In this document: positions 6,757 to 7,471 of the stretch, piece by piece | How positions within the stretch are numbered: the first letter of the stretch is position 1 | Layout of the letters: every line of letters begins with the position of its first letter | Source of the DNA: an uncultured Oscillospiraceae bacterium | Lineage (GTDB): Bacteria; Bacillota_A; Clostridia; Oscillospirales; Acutalibacteraceae | Direction: 5' to 3' | Assembly (NCBI GenBank): GCA_900554165.1 | Contig: USGR01000038.1 | Span: 1-7,471, forward strand | Length of the DNA stretch: 7,471 nucleotides | The notes under the pieces: model-generated | What the model was told of the DNA's origin: nothing | Database searches by the model: none | What the model saw: only the letters and a program-made list of their open reading frames with translations | Position numbers and translations under genes: made by a program

Positions 6757-6921
6757 ATTGTCCTCTCCTTAATTCATAAACAGCTTTTAAGCCGTGTATC
6801 TGCTAAAAATATTTCCAATTACAACTGCACTTGCCTGAATTTTATAAATTGTATATTTATATGCCGGCAAAAATCAAACGGCAGACAGGTGTATCACGCA
6901 GTTATCATGTCAGATGATAAT
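6757..6921 (-). promoter_or_regulatory. Long 5' leader of def with several possible stems
   Basis: About 165 nt separate the predicted transcription start from the def ATG, long for a housekeeping gene. Hand pairing finds a long-range stem, ATAACTGCGT (6905-6896) with GTGCAGTTGT (6830-6821), seven Watson-Crick plus three G-U pairs. It encloses CCTG (6889-6886) with CAGG (6837-6834), which encloses two adjacent hairpins: TGCCG/CGGCA (6883-6879, 6866-6862) and TATAAAT/ATTTATA (6861-6855, 6849-6843). A smaller hairpin ACGGCT/AGCTGT lies nearer the ribosome binding site. I recognise no known riboswitch. No energies were computed, and the A+T content makes chance pairings common. Confidence 0.4.
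6902..6920. repeat. Inverted repeat TTATCAT-N5-ATGATAA at the predicted def transcription start
   Basis: A 7-bp perfect dyad with a 5-nt centre beginning at about +1 or +2 of the predicted transcript. It could be an operator over the start site or a 5'-end hairpin that protects the message. Its right arm overlaps the 5' arm of the long-range leader stem by a few bases, so the two structures would compete in part. Confidence 0.5.
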
Positions 6922-6927
6922 CAATTT

Positions 6928-6956
6928 ATTATACCACCTACAGAATAATCTGTAAA
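6928..6956 (-). promoter_or_regulatory. Sigma-A type promoter of def-fmt and downstream genes
   Basis: TTTACA (6951-6956), a 17-nt spacer, then TATAAT (6928-6933) on the minus strand: five of six bases at -35, six of six at -10, and ideal spacing. Initiation is expected near 6921-6922. It lies directly after the GNAT stop codon. It is the best promoter in the window and a strong candidate to drive the whole translation and signalling cluster to its left. Confidence 0.8.
6939..6954. repeat. Inverted repeat TACAGA-N4-TCTGTA overlapping the def -35 box
   Basis: A 6-bp perfect dyad with a 4-nt centre that covers four bases of the -35 hexamer and part of the spacer. This geometry suits a dimeric repressor that blocks sigma. 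It does not match the Bacillus-type LexA box (GAAC-N4-GTTC), and I cannot name a regulator. Confidence 0.45.
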
Positions 6957-6981
6957 GCGGCGGCAAATTCGCTTTTTACAG
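6950..6981 (-). other. Imperfect hairpin spanning the GNAT stop and the def -35 box
   Basis: CTGTAAA-AA-GCG (6981-6970) can pair with CGC-TTTACAG (6959-6950), 10 bp with a two-base bulge and a 10-nt loop, at the very end of the GNAT message. No T-run follows on the minus strand, so it is not a standard intrinsic terminator. It might protect the 3' end, be a weak terminator, or simply reflect a dyad binding site. Confidence 0.35.
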
Positions 6982-7380
6982 CTTCTTTGACAGTATTAAT
7001 TCAAACGCATCTTTCTCCCTTAAAAAGCCTCCTATGGCAGAATATCCCAGACTATAATAAAAGTGCTGAGCGCATTCATCGGACTGCGTCGAAGTCATTA
7101 CCTCTTTATAATTTAATTCTTTCATTTGGCTTTCCCAATATTTAACTAACAGCTTTCCAAATCCCTTACCGCGATTTCCGTCTAATACATAAAGCATGTT
7201 CATAAACGGAATGCTGTCCCAAAATAAATTATATCTTAGCCAGCCGGTAAGCTTGCCGCATTCCTCAATAATATATATGCGGTTTAAATGGATGCTGTTT
7301 TCCAATTCCTTTGCCGAAATATGATGGTCATATTCTTTTAAAATATCCATATCGCCCATTTGTGCAGTTCTTATAAGCAT
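6976..7380 (-). CDS. GNAT family N-acetyltransferase, substrate unknown
   Basis: Predicted cytosolic acetyl-CoA-dependent N-acetyltransferase; the acceptor cannot be told from the sequence. From ATG 7380 it is 134 aa, a single GNAT domain. It opens with MLIRTAQMGDMDILKEYD, the usual first strand and helix. Motif A is LDGNRGKGFGKLL with RGKGFG at 70-75, the acetyl-CoA pyrophosphate loop. HFYYSLGY at 106-113 is the C-terminal Tyr-bearing motif B. The frame could start at ATG 7401, adding 7 residues, but only 7380 has a ribosome binding site (GGAG at 7390-7393, 9 nt upstream) and a family-like beginning. Its codons differ from the other genes: TTA is about 8 of 17 Leu and ATA only 4 of 10 Ile. 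With its own promoter, it appears to be a separate unit next to the def cluster. Confidence 0.88.
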   Translation of the reverse strand: MLIRTAQMGDMDILKEYDHHISAKELENSIHLNRIYIIEECGKLTGWLRYNLFWDSIPFMNMLYVLDGNRGKGFGKLLVKYWESQMKELNYKEVMTSTQSDECAQHFYYSLGYSAIGGFLREKDAFELILSKKL

Positions 7381-7422
7381 AATGACCCGCTCCGCTAACA
7401 TAATTATTTGGGTTATTTTTAA

Positions 7423-7450
7423 ATAATACAGCTTACAATAGCTTTATCAA
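7423..7450 (-). promoter_or_regulatory. Candidate promoter of the GNAT gene
   Basis: TTGATA (7445-7450), a 16-nt spacer, then TATTAT (7423-7428) on the minus strand, one or two mismatches from consensus in each box. Start of transcription would be near 7416, giving a leader of about 35 nt to ATG 7380. The rest of the sequence out to the right edge is A+T-rich and shows no gene. Confidence 0.55.
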
Positions 7451-7471
7451 AATATTAAATATACGCTGCTT

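Noticed and set aside
6757..6921. Tetrahydrofolate riboswitch controlling def-fmt
   Set aside because: A folate link would make sense for Fmt, but I do not see the conserved core of that riboswitch class in the leader.
7381..7401. GNAT start at ATG 7401
   Set aside because: No Shine-Dalgarno precedes it, and the seven extra residues fall before the usual beginning of a GNAT fold; GGAG fits ATG 7380.
1..7471. CRISPR array, insertion sequence, tRNA or rRNA genes
   Set aside because: No regular repeat-spacer pattern, transposase motifs, terminal repeats or cloverleaf sequences were seen.

Overview
The window looks like a core chromosomal segment of a Bacillota bacterium, most likely of class Clostridia. 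Every gene I can support lies on the minus strand, so transcription runs from the right edge to the left edge. The taxonomic guess rests on gene content and order (def, fmt, YugP-type metallopeptidase, rsmB, rlmN, PP2C phosphatase, PASTA kinase), a cluster typical of Clostridia and their relatives. The very strong preference for ATA isoleucine codons may help to place the lineage more finely.

Layout in the direction of transcription: (1) 7450-6976, a small GNAT acetyltransferase with its own promoter and a more A+T-rich codon style than its neighbours. (2) 6956-6757, a near-consensus sigma-A promoter wrapped in inverted repeats, followed by a leader of about 165 nt with several possible stems. 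(3) 6756-5356, def and fmt, which abut stop to start. (4) 5355-5115, a 241-nt A+T-rich gap holding a TATAAT box and a perfect 16-bp palindrome but no gene. (5) 5114-1, an almost gapless series: YugP-type membrane zinc peptidase, rsmB, rlmN, a PP2C phosphatase and a PASTA Ser/Thr kinase. The kinase is cut by the left edge within its second PASTA repeat. No gene-free stretch exceeds 300 bases.

Functionally the cluster joins protein-synthesis housekeeping with cell-envelope signalling. Fmt formylates initiator Met-tRNA and Def removes the formyl group from new proteins. RsmB and RlmN methylate 16S and 23S rRNA. The phosphatase and kinase form an opposing pair that reads cell-wall signals through PASTA repeats.

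The most notable observation is at rlmN. The family-typical N-terminus, placed 8 nt after a perfect AAGGAGG, begins with an ATA codon directly after the rsmB stop. The first ATG would delete 19 conserved-looking residues. Next in interest are the dyad-rich def promoter with its foldable leader, and the GNAT gene lying where priA is often found. I saw no CRISPR array, insertion sequence, tRNA or rRNA, and no clearly new multi-gene system; this is mostly an ordinary core region with some regulatory oddities.
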